Positions 41,929 through 49,416 of a stretch of DNA of 64,000 bases are shown here, piece by piece. This DNA is from UBA5072 sp041737175 (GTDB lineage Bacteria; Bacteroidota; Bacteroidia; Bacteroidales; UBA10428). The stretch's first letter is position 1. Each line of letters begins with the position of its first letter. The notes under the pieces are model-generated. The model saw only the letters and a program-made list of their open reading frames with translations, made no database searches and was not told where the DNA came from. Both the position numbers and the translations under genes were made by a program. The DNA is taken from assembly GCA_041737175.1 (NCBI GenBank), contig JBGSSF010000023.1, positions 62,001-126,000 of the forward strand, read 5' to 3'.

Positions 41929-42537
41929 ATGAAAAAACTACACGCGGTTTGTTCCGATCTCGAAGGGGTATGGGTTCCCGAAGTATGGATCAATGTAGCC
42001 GAAAGAACCGGTATTCCTGAACTCCGGCTTACAACACGTGATATAAAGAATTACGATGAGCTGATGCAGCATCGGCTCAAGATTCTCAGAGAAAGAAACC
42101 TGACCCTGCTGGATATTCAAAGGGTAATTGCAACCATCAGGCCCCTTCATGGCGCCCTCGAAATAATCAACTGGCTGAAAAGGGTAACACGGTTTATTGT
42201 TGTCTCCGATACCTTTGTTGAATTTGCCGATCCATTGATGGAACAACTCGACAGGCCCACGCTCTTCTGTCACTCCCTGGAAGTAAACAGCAGCGGCATC
42301 ATCACCGGGTATAATTTACGTCAGAAAGATGCCAAACGGGAAACCGTAAAAGCGCTCAAAAGCCTGAATTATGAAGTTATTGCTTTTGGTGATTCCTACA
42401 ATGACATCAGCATGTTGCTGGAAGCTGATCAGGGCATACTTTTCCGTCCACCGGAAAATGTAATCAAAGATTATCCTGATTTACCGGTCATACAGGATTA
42501 CAGTGAGCTGAAATGCTTTCTGGAAGAAAGACTATAG
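41929..42537 (+). CDS. thrH: ThrH: phosphoserine phosphatase/homoserine phosphotransferase
   Basis: HAD protein of 202 aa. The opening HAVCSDLEGVWVPEVWINVAE, then ERTGIPELRLTTRDIKNYDE, VVSDTFVEFADPLM and LRQKDAKRETVKALKSL follow Pseudomonas ThrH closely along the whole length. ThrH can move phosphate from phosphoserine to homoserine, giving serine and phosphohomoserine, and so can replace homoserine kinase. Catalytic residues: Asp of CSDLEG, Ser in VVSDTF, Lys in QKDAKRE and Asp pair in FGDSYNDISML. It follows thrC by 40 bp at the end of an operon without thrB, which strongly supports this role. The stop codon touches the start of heptad array B. Confidence 0.9.
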   Translation: MKKLHAVCSDLEGVWVPEVWINVAERTGIPELRLTTRDIKNYDELMQHRLKILRERNLTLLDIQRVIATIRPLHGALEIINWLKRVTRFIVVSDTFVEFADPLMEQLDRPTLFCHSLEVNSSGIITGYNLRQKDAKRETVKALKSLNYEVIAFGDSYNDISMLLEADQGILFRPPENVIKDYPDLPVIQDYSELKCFLEERL

Positions 42538-42600
42538 CCTAAAGCCTGTAACCTACAGCCTACAGCCTACAGCCTACAGCCTACAGCCTACAGCCTACAG
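42538..42600. repeat. Heptanucleotide tandem repeat array B
   Basis: Seven perfect copies of CCTACAG (42552-42600) preceded in phase by CCTAAAG and CCTGTAA (42538-42551). The array fills the whole space between the stop codons of two convergent genes, thrH (ending 42537) and the E1 gene (stop at 42602-42604, itself in a partial CCTA unit). Confidence 0.95.
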
Positions 42601-42601
42601 C

Positions 42602-45034
42602 CTAATATAACTCCGGATACTTCGCCGGATTCGCTTCATGCATGATGGCGTATATTGTATCGAAAACATCTTCTGCATTGGGATTTGAAAAGTAATCGCC
42701 ATCCGTGGTATATGCCGGCCTATGCTCTTTTGCCGACAGGGTACGGGGTTCAGAATCAAGGTATTTGTATGCGCCCTGTCCCTCAATCACCTGCTGCATC
42801 ATGAAGGCTGTAGCTCCTCCGGGAACATCTTCATCAAAAAACAATACCCGGCCGGTCTTTTTAATGGAAGTCGTTATCGCCTCCGTCAGATCAAAGGGAA
42901 GAAGAGTTTGCACATCAATAAGCTCCACGCTGATGCTGAACTCATTCAGCTGTTTGATAGCATCCCTCGCAATTCTCACGCATGATCCATAGGTAACAAG
43001 GGTAATGTCATCGCCTTCTGCCAGAATCTCAGGAATGCCCAGCGGCACTTTGTATTCACCGGGATTTTCAGGTTTGATCTCCTTGAGCCTGTATCCATTC
43101 AGTGGCTCAATCACCAGGGCCGGGTCCTTTCCATCCAGCAGGGTATTGTAAAATCCCGCTGCCCGGGTCATATCACGCGGTACACAAACATAAATGCCTC
43201 GGATGGAATTGATCACCATGCTGAGAGGCGAACCCGAATGCCAGATCCCTTCGAGCCGATGGCCTCTTGTACTGATTATCAGTGGTACACATTGACTTCC
43301 CGCTGTCCTCCAATGGGTGGTGGCCAGATCATCACTCAGAATCTGGAGGGCGTAGAGAAGGTAGTCGAAATATTGAATCTCGGCAATGGGACGGAATCCC
43401 CTTAAAGCAAGACCTATGCCTTTACCGATAATGGATGTCTCACGAATGCCTGTATCAAAAATCCTGTCTCCGCCATATTTATTCTGTAATCCCTCATAGG
43501 TCTGGTTAACTCCGCCTATCTTGCCGACGTCCTCGCCAAATGCGACTAAAAGCGGGTATTTGGCGAACAAGGCATTAAAGTTGTCACGTAAAACTTCACG
43601 ACCTGTAATCATAACCGGATTATCCGGGTATAATGGTTCAGCGGGAGCAACGTTTAGCACAGAGTATTTGGTTTCATTGTATAAAAAAGCACTATACTTC
43701 TCAAAACCATTGTTTTCATTGGTGTTAATCCATTGCATCAGGCTGTTTCTGAATGTCTCCCGCTGGGGACAATCCCGGCATACCTGCCGGAGGATTTTCT
43801 TTGCCGTACTGATGCTGTCCTTCCGGATAGGATTCTGAATGGCTTTTAAATTTGCCGCATGCAACTGGATCTTGTCAATATGCTCACGCCGGCATACGCA
43901 ACTCCTGTTCTCAATGATGGTCATAAGTCCTGTTCTTTCACTGCGTATCAGCGCCTGGTAACTGTTCCATGCCTTTTCCCGTGCCAGGGACACCACTTCG
44001 ATGGCTTCCTGTTCCAGGATGTTTAGTTCGGATTCCGTGGCGATTCCCTGACTCACAATCCAGTCTTTCATACGGGTATTACAGTCATTTTCCGTTTCCC
44101 AGGCCATGCGCTCAGATGATTTGTACCGTTCATGTGAGCCTGAGGTCGAATGACCCAGGGGTTGTGTTACTTCACTGATATGAAAAAGCACAGGCACATG
44201 TTCGCTCCTGCATCTGGCAATGCCTGCTTCAAAAATGCTGCACAAGCCGGGGTAGTCCCATCCCCTACCCTCATAAATGGCGATTCCCGTTTCTTCATCA
44301 CCCTTTTCAAAACCCCTGAGTGCTTTCGAAATGCTGGCCTTGGTAGTTTGAACGGAAGTTGGTACGGAAATGCCGTAGCCATCATCCCAGACGGCGACAG
44401 CAAGAGGTATTTGCAGGACGCCTGCTGCATTCATGGTTTCGAAGAAATGGCCCTCTGAAGTACTTGAATCGCCAATGGTCCCGAAGGCAACCTCGTTACC
44501 CTGTTTGCTGATGCCACTTATGCTGGCCAATTCCGGATTATGCCTGAACAATTTAGAGGCCAGTGCAAGCCCAAGTAACCTGGGCATATGACTGGCTGTG
44601 GGGGACAGATCTGCTGCAGAGTTTTTTTGCCGTGTCAGATCGAGCCATTCTCCATCACTATTCACATTGCGGGTTGCAAAGTGGTTATTGAAGGAACGTC
44701 CGGCATTGCCCGGATTTAGACTTTCATCCGCTGTACCGTACAACTGTGCAAAGAATTCTTCAACGGTCAGCAATCCGGCTGCCATCATAAAAGTCTGATC
44801 ACGATAATAACCCGACCGCCAGTCCCCATTTCTGAACTGCCTGGCCAGGGCTATCTGCGCCACCTCTTTGCCGTCGCCGAAAATGCCGAACTTGGCCTTT
44901 CCGGTCAGTACTTCCTTACGGCCGGTAATACTGCATTGCCGGCTTACGAGTGCAAGCCTGTAATCTTTAAGAATTCCAGAGCAGAAGTTTTCATCATTGA
45001 AAGCCTCCGGGTCAATGGTTTCGGTAGCAATCAT
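42602..45034 (-). CDS. Fused alpha-beta E1 of a branched-chain-type 2-oxoacid dehydrogenase
   Basis: Thiamine-diphosphate-dependent decarboxylase subunit of a 2-oxoacid dehydrogenase complex, most like branched-chain (2-oxoisovalerate) E1 with alpha and beta chains joined in one 810-aa protein. Alpha part (about 1-400): FRNGDWRSGYYRDQTFMMA, and the ThDP motif GDSSTSEGHFFE...WDDGYGISVPT. Beta part (about 470-810): LVAFGEDVGKIGGVNQTYEG, RIFDTGIRETSIIGKGIGLA, RGHRLEGIWHSGSPLSM, DEDVPGGATAFMMQQV. A matching E2 is encoded 15 kb away (60.1-61.4 kb); no E3 is in the window. It converges on thrH across the heptad repeat array. Confidence 0.9.
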   Translation of the reverse strand: MIATETIDPEAFNDENFCSGILKDYRLALVSRQCSITGRKEVLTGKAKFGIFGDGKEVAQIALARQFRNGDWRSGYYRDQTFMMAAGLLTVEEFFAQLYGTADESLNPGNAGRSFNNHFATRNVNSDGEWLDLTRQKNSAADLSPTASHMPRLLGLALASKLFRHNPELASISGISKQGNEVAFGTIGDSSTSEGHFFETMNAAGVLQIPLAVAVWDDGYGISVPTSVQTTKASISKALRGFEKGDEETGIAIYEGRGWDYPGLCSIFEAGIARCRSEHVPVLFHISEVTQPLGHSTSGSHERYKSSERMAWETENDCNTRMKDWIVSQGIATESELNILEQEAIEVVSLAREKAWNSYQALIRSERTGLMTIIENRSCVCRREHIDKIQLHAANLKAIQNPIRKDSISTAKKILRQVCRDCPQRETFRNSLMQWINTNENNGFEKYSAFLYNETKYSVLNVAPAEPLYPDNPVMITGREVLRDNFNALFAKYPLLVAFGEDVGKIGGVNQTYEGLQNKYGGDRIFDTGIRETSIIGKGIGLALRGFRPIAEIQYFDYLLYALQILSDDLATTHWRTAGSQCVPLIISTRGHRLEGIWHSGSPLSMVINSIRGIYVCVPRDMTRAAGFYNTLLDGKDPALVIEPLNGYRLKEIKPENPGEYKVPLGIPEILAEGDDITLVTYGSCVRIARDAIKQLNEFSISVELIDVQTLLPFDLTEAITTSIKKTGRVLFFDEDVPGGATAFMMQQVIEGQGAYKYLDSEPRTLSAKEHRPAYTTDGDYFSNPNAEDVFDTIYAIMHEANPAKYPELY

Positions 45035-45143
45035 TCAACTGAAATATTAGGAATTATAACCACAAAAAAAGGAGATTGTTCTGAATCATGAACCAAATCC
45101 ATTCATTTTTGTTGTATTTTTACAGATTATCAACGTTTTGGTC

Positions 45144-45383
45144 ATGCTTCAGCTGCTTATCATCGTATTTGTGCTAGTAGCAATTTCCGTTTCCCTCCTC
45201 GGAATCAATATATTTTTTTTCGGCAGGAAATTTCCTGAAACGGAAGTAGGTAAAAACAGGCACATGATCAAACTAGGACTTCGCTGCCCTCAGTGCGAGG
45301 AAAGAATCCGTTACCGGACGGCAAAACCGGAGAAGATCAATATAAGAACCCTTCAGCCAGACTGGTCAGCGCTGAAGCATTAG
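45144..45383 (+). CDS. Small membrane protein with CxxC motif
   Basis: A protein of 79 aa from the ATG at 45144; the open frame reaches a TTG at 45138. One N-terminal membrane helix (LLIIVFVLVAISVSLLGINIFFF) is followed by GRKFPETEVGKNRHMIKLGL, a form I recall from many short Bacteroidota membrane proteins, then RCPQCEERIRYR with a CxxC that could bind metal or form a disulfide. The function is unknown. It faces away from the E1 gene and is followed by a 385-bp gene-free stretch. Confidence 0.65.
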   Translation: MLQLLIIVFVLVAISVSLLGINIFFFGRKFPETEVGKNRHMIKLGLRCPQCEERIRYRTAKPEKINIRTLQPDWSALKH

Positions 45384-45768
45384 CTCGTCCTGCCACGTGA
45401 TCCCTTATAACAAAAAAAGGACCCTGCCGGTTGACAGGGCCCCTTCCTGAAAATAAACCTAAAATTAAACCTTACTGAAATTTTATTTTGTTGTATGTTG
45501 CCAATACTATGACATTTCTGAATGAAAATTCACGTAAACAAAAGAATCGCGTTTTGCAGCCCCTTTTCGATAATTTATAATAAGAACCCTCATTAAATCG
45601 TTTGTTTGGTGAATGCATTATTTTCTTTTTTAACCTGTGAAAATGGAAATTTCACAGAAAGCATTTGTTATTCACGAAGGAATTATAAACATTGGAATAT
45701 TCAGTTTATTTTTGTTTATGATACTGCTGTGGAATAGATTTTGATCTGTATCGGTAAACTGCTGAAGT
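45384..45768. other. 385-bp gene-free stretch
   Basis: The longest stretch without a gene. It holds an imperfect hairpin at about 45419-45442 (CCCTG / CAGGG core with flanking G/C pairs) preceded by an A7 run and so terminator-like only on the minus strand, AT-rich sequence with no open frame of note, and a TATTTTTG promoter box at 45707-45714. I see no tRNA, small ORF with a credible start, or known riboswitch. Confidence 0.5.
45707..45714 (+). promoter_or_regulatory. Possible yqgE promoter -7 box
   Basis: TATTTTTG matches TAnnTTTG, 54 bp before the yqgE ATG. A TTGG at 45692 is closer than normal for a -33 element. Confidence 0.4.
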
Positions 45769-46356
45769 ATGCAAATCCATTATGATTTCTTTCAGACCGA
45801 GAATACACTCCTTCCGCAGAAAGGCAGGATTCTTATCTCTGAGCCTTTCCTGATGGACAACTATTTTAAAAGGTCGATCGTTCTGATAACGGAGCATTCC
45901 GACGAAGGAACCGTGGGTTTTGTCCTGAATAAGCCGGTAAATATGAAGGTGAATGAAATAGTGTCTGACTTTCCGGAAATTGAAGCTGTTGTATCCATAG
46001 GCGGCCCTGTACAGACTAACACTTTACACTATATCCACACGCTGGGAGATATTATTCCCAACAGCATGAAAGTACTCGATAACATCTATTGGGGCGGTGA
46101 ATTTGACGTTATTAAAAGACTGCTGGAGTCCGGCAGCCTTAACCAGGAGAATATTCGCTTTTTTCTTGGATACAGTGGCTGGCAGTCGAATCAGCTCGAA
46201 GATGAACTCAGTGAAAATGCCTGGGTTGTGGCTGATATTGGCCCGGAAGAAATCATGTCGCCTATGAATAAGTTCTTTTGGAACAAAACCCTGCATCGGT
46301 TGGGTAAAAAATACCAGATGTGGGCGAATTTCCCGGAAAATCCCCAGATGAATTAG
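45769..46356 (+). CDS. YqgE/AlgH family protein
   Basis: A 195-aa protein of the YqgE/AlgH family (DUF179). Signature segments: KGRILISEPFLMDNYFKRSI, VLITEHSDEGTVGFVLNKP, VSIGGPVQTNTLHYIH, and FFLGYSGWQSNQLEDEL near the C-terminus. The fold is known but the biochemical role is not; AlgH has been linked to regulation in Pseudomonas. Its stop codon overlaps that of the convergent class IV aminotransferase homologue by 4 bp. Confidence 0.93.
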   Translation: MQIHYDFFQTENTLLPQKGRILISEPFLMDNYFKRSIVLITEHSDEGTVGFVLNKPVNMKVNEIVSDFPEIEAVVSIGGPVQTNTLHYIHTLGDIIPNSMKVLDNIYWGGEFDVIKRLLESGSLNQENIRFFLGYSGWQSNQLEDELSENAWVVADIGPEEIMSPMNKFFWNKTLHRLGKKYQMWANFPENPQMN

Positions 46357-47222
46357 CCAAAAGCCTTTGCATTCAACTTTTCAGTCAGGATTTTTGCAGC
46401 TCTTTTGTAATATCGTCGATCCCGAAATGCAACAACCCAGCGAATCCCGGCGACAGCATTGGTGAGAAACAGCTCTTCAGCATCGTCCAGCGCCGCAGGC
46501 GTCAGACTGCTCTGATCATTGATCCTGAAACCTGCATCCCCTGCAAGGTCCAAAACCACCCTCCGCATGATGCCCGGAATACATCCCTGACTGATGCCCG
46601 GCGTAAAAATTGCATTTCCACTGACAAGAAAGATATTGGAGTCATGGGTCTCCACCAGACGACCGGTTTCGTTTAGCATTAGAACATCGTCCAGATTTCT
46701 TTTCCGGCCTTCCATGCCTGCCAGGAGGTAATACAGTGAATGCGCCTCGCGGACAACGGACAGCGGTCCTGTGGATTTAATAAATCCCGTGCATAAGTCA
46801 ACAGCCAGGCCTCTGTCATTCAGTGTAAATTTTTCATGTTCAAGTCTCTGGCTCTCAATAATAAATGAAACGTCTCCCCTGTCAGGTATGAAATTCCCCG
46901 GGGTATCCTGATATACGGATAACCTGATCACGGAGCCTCCGAATATCCTGTTTTTATTCAAAAGTTGTGATGTCAGCTGCCTGAAGGTGTCATTGGTGAA
47001 ATAGGCAGGTATTTCCATGGATAATAACCGCATGTTCCCGAATAACCTTTCGAGGTGATATTCGGGGAACTGCAGCTCAGTGGCATAGGCATGCATGTTT
47101 TCATGCAAACCGTTGCCTGATCTAAAGGCTCTGTTTTGAAGGTAAAGGCAGGGCTCTGCTGTTTTTCTGAACTCACCGTTCAAACATATGTACCTGTTTT
47201 CTGCCACGGATAAATGAGTCAT
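46353..47222 (-). CDS. Class IV aminotransferase homologue lacking the PLP lysine
   Basis: Fold-type IV PLP protein of 289 aa, related to branched-chain aminotransferase and aminodeoxychorismate lyase: NRAFRSGNGLHENMHAY, HLERLFGNMRLLSM, and the C-terminal TGRLVETHDSNIFLV, QGCIPGIMRRVVLDLA and ELFLTNAVAGIRWV. Where the Schiff-base lysine should stand (K in KxxNxL-type motifs of IlvE, DAAT and PabC) the sequence has Arg158 (PLSVVREAHSLYYLLAG; codon CGC at 46751-46749). The rest of the cofactor pocket seems preserved. It may therefore be inactive as a transaminase, or have another role. It is translationally coupled to the rhomboid gene (4-bp ATGA overlap). Confidence 0.85.
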   Translation of the reverse strand: MTHLSVAENRYICLNGEFRKTAEPCLYLQNRAFRSGNGLHENMHAYATELQFPEYHLERLFGNMRLLSMEIPAYFTNDTFRQLTSQLLNKNRIFGGSVIRLSVYQDTPGNFIPDRGDVSFIIESQRLEHEKFTLNDRGLAVDLCTGFIKSTGPLSVVREAHSLYYLLAGMEGRKRNLDDVLMLNETGRLVETHDSNIFLVSGNAIFTPGISQGCIPGIMRRVVLDLAGDAGFRINDQSSLTPAALDDAEELFLTNAVAGIRWVVAFRDRRYYKRAAKILTEKLNAKAFG

Positions 47223-47848
47223 CGGAAAGAGAAACTCATAAGCTCTGTAATAAAGTATTGGATCAAATGATAATCCACCAGCAGGGGAAAAATAAATCCA
47301 AAAATAGCCCCTGACAGGTGGGCGTCATGATTGATATTGTCAGCTTCTCGCCTGCTCATGTATTGCGAATACACAAGGTATATTACGCCCATGACTATCC
47401 CCGGGACCGGCAATATTCCGTAAAAATAAATCAACTCCCAGGGTTTAAAAAAGATGAAAAAGAAAAGAACTGCCGAGACGGCACCTGAAGCGCCAACGGC
47501 ATTGTACCAGGCATTGTCTTTGTGTTTGAAAAGAGTGACAAGAGATGATACAATGATAGCCACCACATAAAATAGCAGATAAACAAGTTTGTACCCCTGC
47601 TGCAAATCCGGTCCGAGGATCATTTTTAAAAAATTCTCGACATACGGACCAAAGAAAAATAATACCAGCATATTGACAATCAGGTGGGTCCAGCTGGCAT
47701 GAAGAAATCCATGGGTAATGAGCCTATACAGCTGTTTACGATGATATACCTGATAAGGACTGAATTGAAGCTTCAGGAACCAATCCTGGTTGTTAAAAGC
47801 TATAATTGAAATCAATGCCGTAAAGGCAATAAGAATATAGGTCATCAT
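47219..47848 (-). CDS. Rhomboid family intramembrane serine protease
   Basis: Six-helix rhomboid of 209 aa with the complete catalytic set: HGFLHASWTHLIVNM (oxyanion histidine and asparagine), nucleophile Ser121 in AVGASGAVS, and His177 in DAHLSGAIFGF. It cuts transmembrane segments of membrane substrates; the substrate is unknown. It lies between holA (15-bp gap) and the aminotransferase homologue (overlap), so the three are probably co-transcribed. Confidence 0.93.
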   Translation of the reverse strand: MMTYILIAFTALISIIAFNNQDWFLKLQFSPYQVYHRKQLYRLITHGFLHASWTHLIVNMLVLFFFGPYVENFLKMILGPDLQQGYKLVYLLFYVVAIIVSSLVTLFKHKDNAWYNAVGASGAVSAVLFFFIFFKPWELIYFYGILPVPGIVMGVIYLVYSQYMSRREADNINHDAHLSGAIFGFIFPLLVDYHLIQYFITELMSFSFR

Positions 47849-47863
47849 GACAAGTTCTTTTAA

Positions 47864-48859
47864 TTAATGTAAAATTCTGTAAATCAGTTCCTTTAACAGT
47901 TCGCCGTCAGATGCGGCAGATGCTCCTTTTGACATGAGATCGTACTGTCGCAACCATGCAATAACCTGTCGCGTTTTCGCAAGGGTGAAGGTCCTGGAAG
48001 CCTGCTGATATTCTGCTACAAAATAAGGGTTAATACCTAGCTCCCTGACGACATTTTCCTTGCTTTTATCCTGTAATCCATGATACAGGAGAATCTTGGA
48101 AAAATAAAAGAATAACGATGAAATGGTAACGACCATAGGATTGTTCCTGGGATTGTTGTTGAAATAAGAGATGATCCTGTTGGCCTTGACAATATCACGG
48201 GATACCAGCGCCCGGTTGAGTTCAAAATTGTTGAAATCCTTACTGATGCCGATATTCTTTTCAATCAGTCCGGCCGTAATTTGTTTGGATCCGGTAGGCA
48301 ACACCAGGATCAGTTTACCCAGTTCATTGGTTATCTTTCCCAGGTCATTGCCCAAAAAATCCACCAGAAGTGCGGCAGCTTTCCGTTCAATCTGGTAACC
48401 TTGCATGGTGACATGATTGCTGATCCAGTCAGGCATTTTATCCTCACGGATTTTATCAGAGTCAAGCAATACACATTTCTCGGCAAGAAGTTTAGCGAGC
48501 CTGGTTCGCTTATCAATCTTCTTGTATTTATAGGCAAATGCAAGGATAGTGGAATTCATGGGCGCCGCCAGATAGTGTTCAAGTCCTTCCAGACTTTTCA
48601 GATTCTGGGCTTCCTTGATGATTATTACCTGGCGTGAGGCGATCATCGGGAATTTTCTGGCGAATGATATGATATTTCCAATATCGGTATCCCTGCCATA
48701 CAGGATCAGTTGATTAAAGGCCCTTTCAGATTCACTGAGAATCTGACCAGCCAGAAAGTCAGTAATACCATCGATGAAAAAGGGCTCCTCCCCCATGAGA
48801 AAATAAACAGGCCTGTATTTCCCGGCCCTCAGATCAGCCATTATATTATCAAAAGTCAT
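47864..48859 (-). CDS. holA: DNA polymerase III subunit delta (HolA)
   Basis: Clamp-loader delta subunit, which opens the sliding clamp. Typical delta features: FDNIMADLRAGKYRPVYFLMGEEPFFIDGITD at the N-terminus (a common Bacteroidota HolA opening), the RKFPMIASRQVIIIKEAQNL segment, and the C-terminal RQVIAWLRQYDLMSKGAS region with LLKELIYRIL. The length is 331 aa. It is divergent from the HsdR-N nuclease gene, a pairing common in Bacteroidota genomes as far as I recall. Confidence 0.93.
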   Translation of the reverse strand: MTFDNIMADLRAGKYRPVYFLMGEEPFFIDGITDFLAGQILSESERAFNQLILYGRDTDIGNIISFARKFPMIASRQVIIIKEAQNLKSLEGLEHYLAAPMNSTILAFAYKYKKIDKRTRLAKLLAEKCVLLDSDKIREDKMPDWISNHVTMQGYQIERKAAALLVDFLGNDLGKITNELGKLILVLPTGSKQITAGLIEKNIGISKDFNNFELNRALVSRDIVKANRIISYFNNNPRNNPMVVTISSLFFYFSKILLYHGLQDKSKENVVRELGINPYFVAEYQQASRTFTLAKTRQVIAWLRQYDLMSKGASAASDGELLKELIYRILH

Positions 48860-48895
48860 CGGAAAACTCGGTTTAATTGCCCAATTCCTTATATT

Positions 48896-48903
48896 TACGT
48901 TTG
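48896..48903 (+). promoter_or_regulatory. Probable promoter -7 box for the nuclease gene
   Basis: TACGTTTG matches TAnnTTTG and lies 12 bp before the ATG at 48916; a TTG at 48877-48879 is 16 bp upstream. The box lies after the earlier in-frame ATG at 48877, which argues that 48916 is the real start. Confidence 0.5.
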
Positions 48904-48915
48904 CAATTCACTGCT

Positions 48916-49392
48916 ATGGGACCGTTAAATTTACCAACATATTTCTTCAGGATAAAGGAAGACCGCGGGAAAAAATATATTTTTGATGAAATCAGGCGAA
49001 GGTTTGTATTGCTGACACCTGAAGAATGGGTGCGGCAGCACCTGGTAAACTTCCTGGTGACCCAAAAGAATTTCCCATTATCGCTCATCGCTGTTGAAAA
49101 GGGATTTAAAAATAACCGGAGGAAACAACGATATGACCTGCTGGTTTTTGACCGGAAAGGAGAGCCGCTTATGATAATCGAATGTAAAGCTCCGGGCATT
49201 GACATCAATCAGCATGTTTTTGACCAGGCTGGCCGGTACAATAATAAATACAAGGCTGCCTACATGTTAATCTCAAATGGCATGAACCATTATTGCTGTC
49301 TGATCAACAAAACCAGCCGGCAATACAGGTTTTTGCAGGAAATCCCTGAATATTCCGAGATGCAACAGGGGGATGAGCAAATCATACGATAA
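48916..49392 (+). CDS. HsdR N-terminal-like PD-(D/E)XK nuclease domain protein
   Basis: A 158-aa protein that is a stand-alone version of the type I restriction endonuclease R-subunit N-terminal nuclease domain. The active site is RYDLLVFDRKGEPLMIIECKAP (Asp in YDLL, then Glu-x-Lys in ECK). Before it, EIRRRFVLLTPEEWVRQHLVNFL is the HsdR_N helix region, and YNNKYKAAYMLISNGMNHYCC closes the domain. There is no helicase and no HsdM or HsdS nearby, so it is not a restriction system. It may act in DNA repair or replication, given its place back to back with holA. The ATG at 48916 is preferred over 48877 because of the promoter position. Confidence 0.85.
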   Translation: MGPLNLPTYFFRIKEDRGKKYIFDEIRRRFVLLTPEEWVRQHLVNFLVTQKNFPLSLIAVEKGFKNNRRKQRYDLLVFDRKGEPLMIIECKAPGIDINQHVFDQAGRYNNKYKAAYMLISNGMNHYCCLINKTSRQYRFLQEIPEYSEMQQGDEQIIR

Positions 49393-49416
49393 AATCCATA
49401 CTAAACAAAATATCCC

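Noticed and set aside
45411..45445. Hairpin after the small membrane protein gene as its terminator
   Set aside because: The stem is imperfect and the A run lies on the wrong side for a plus-strand terminator; there is no minus-strand gene directly upstream that would use it.
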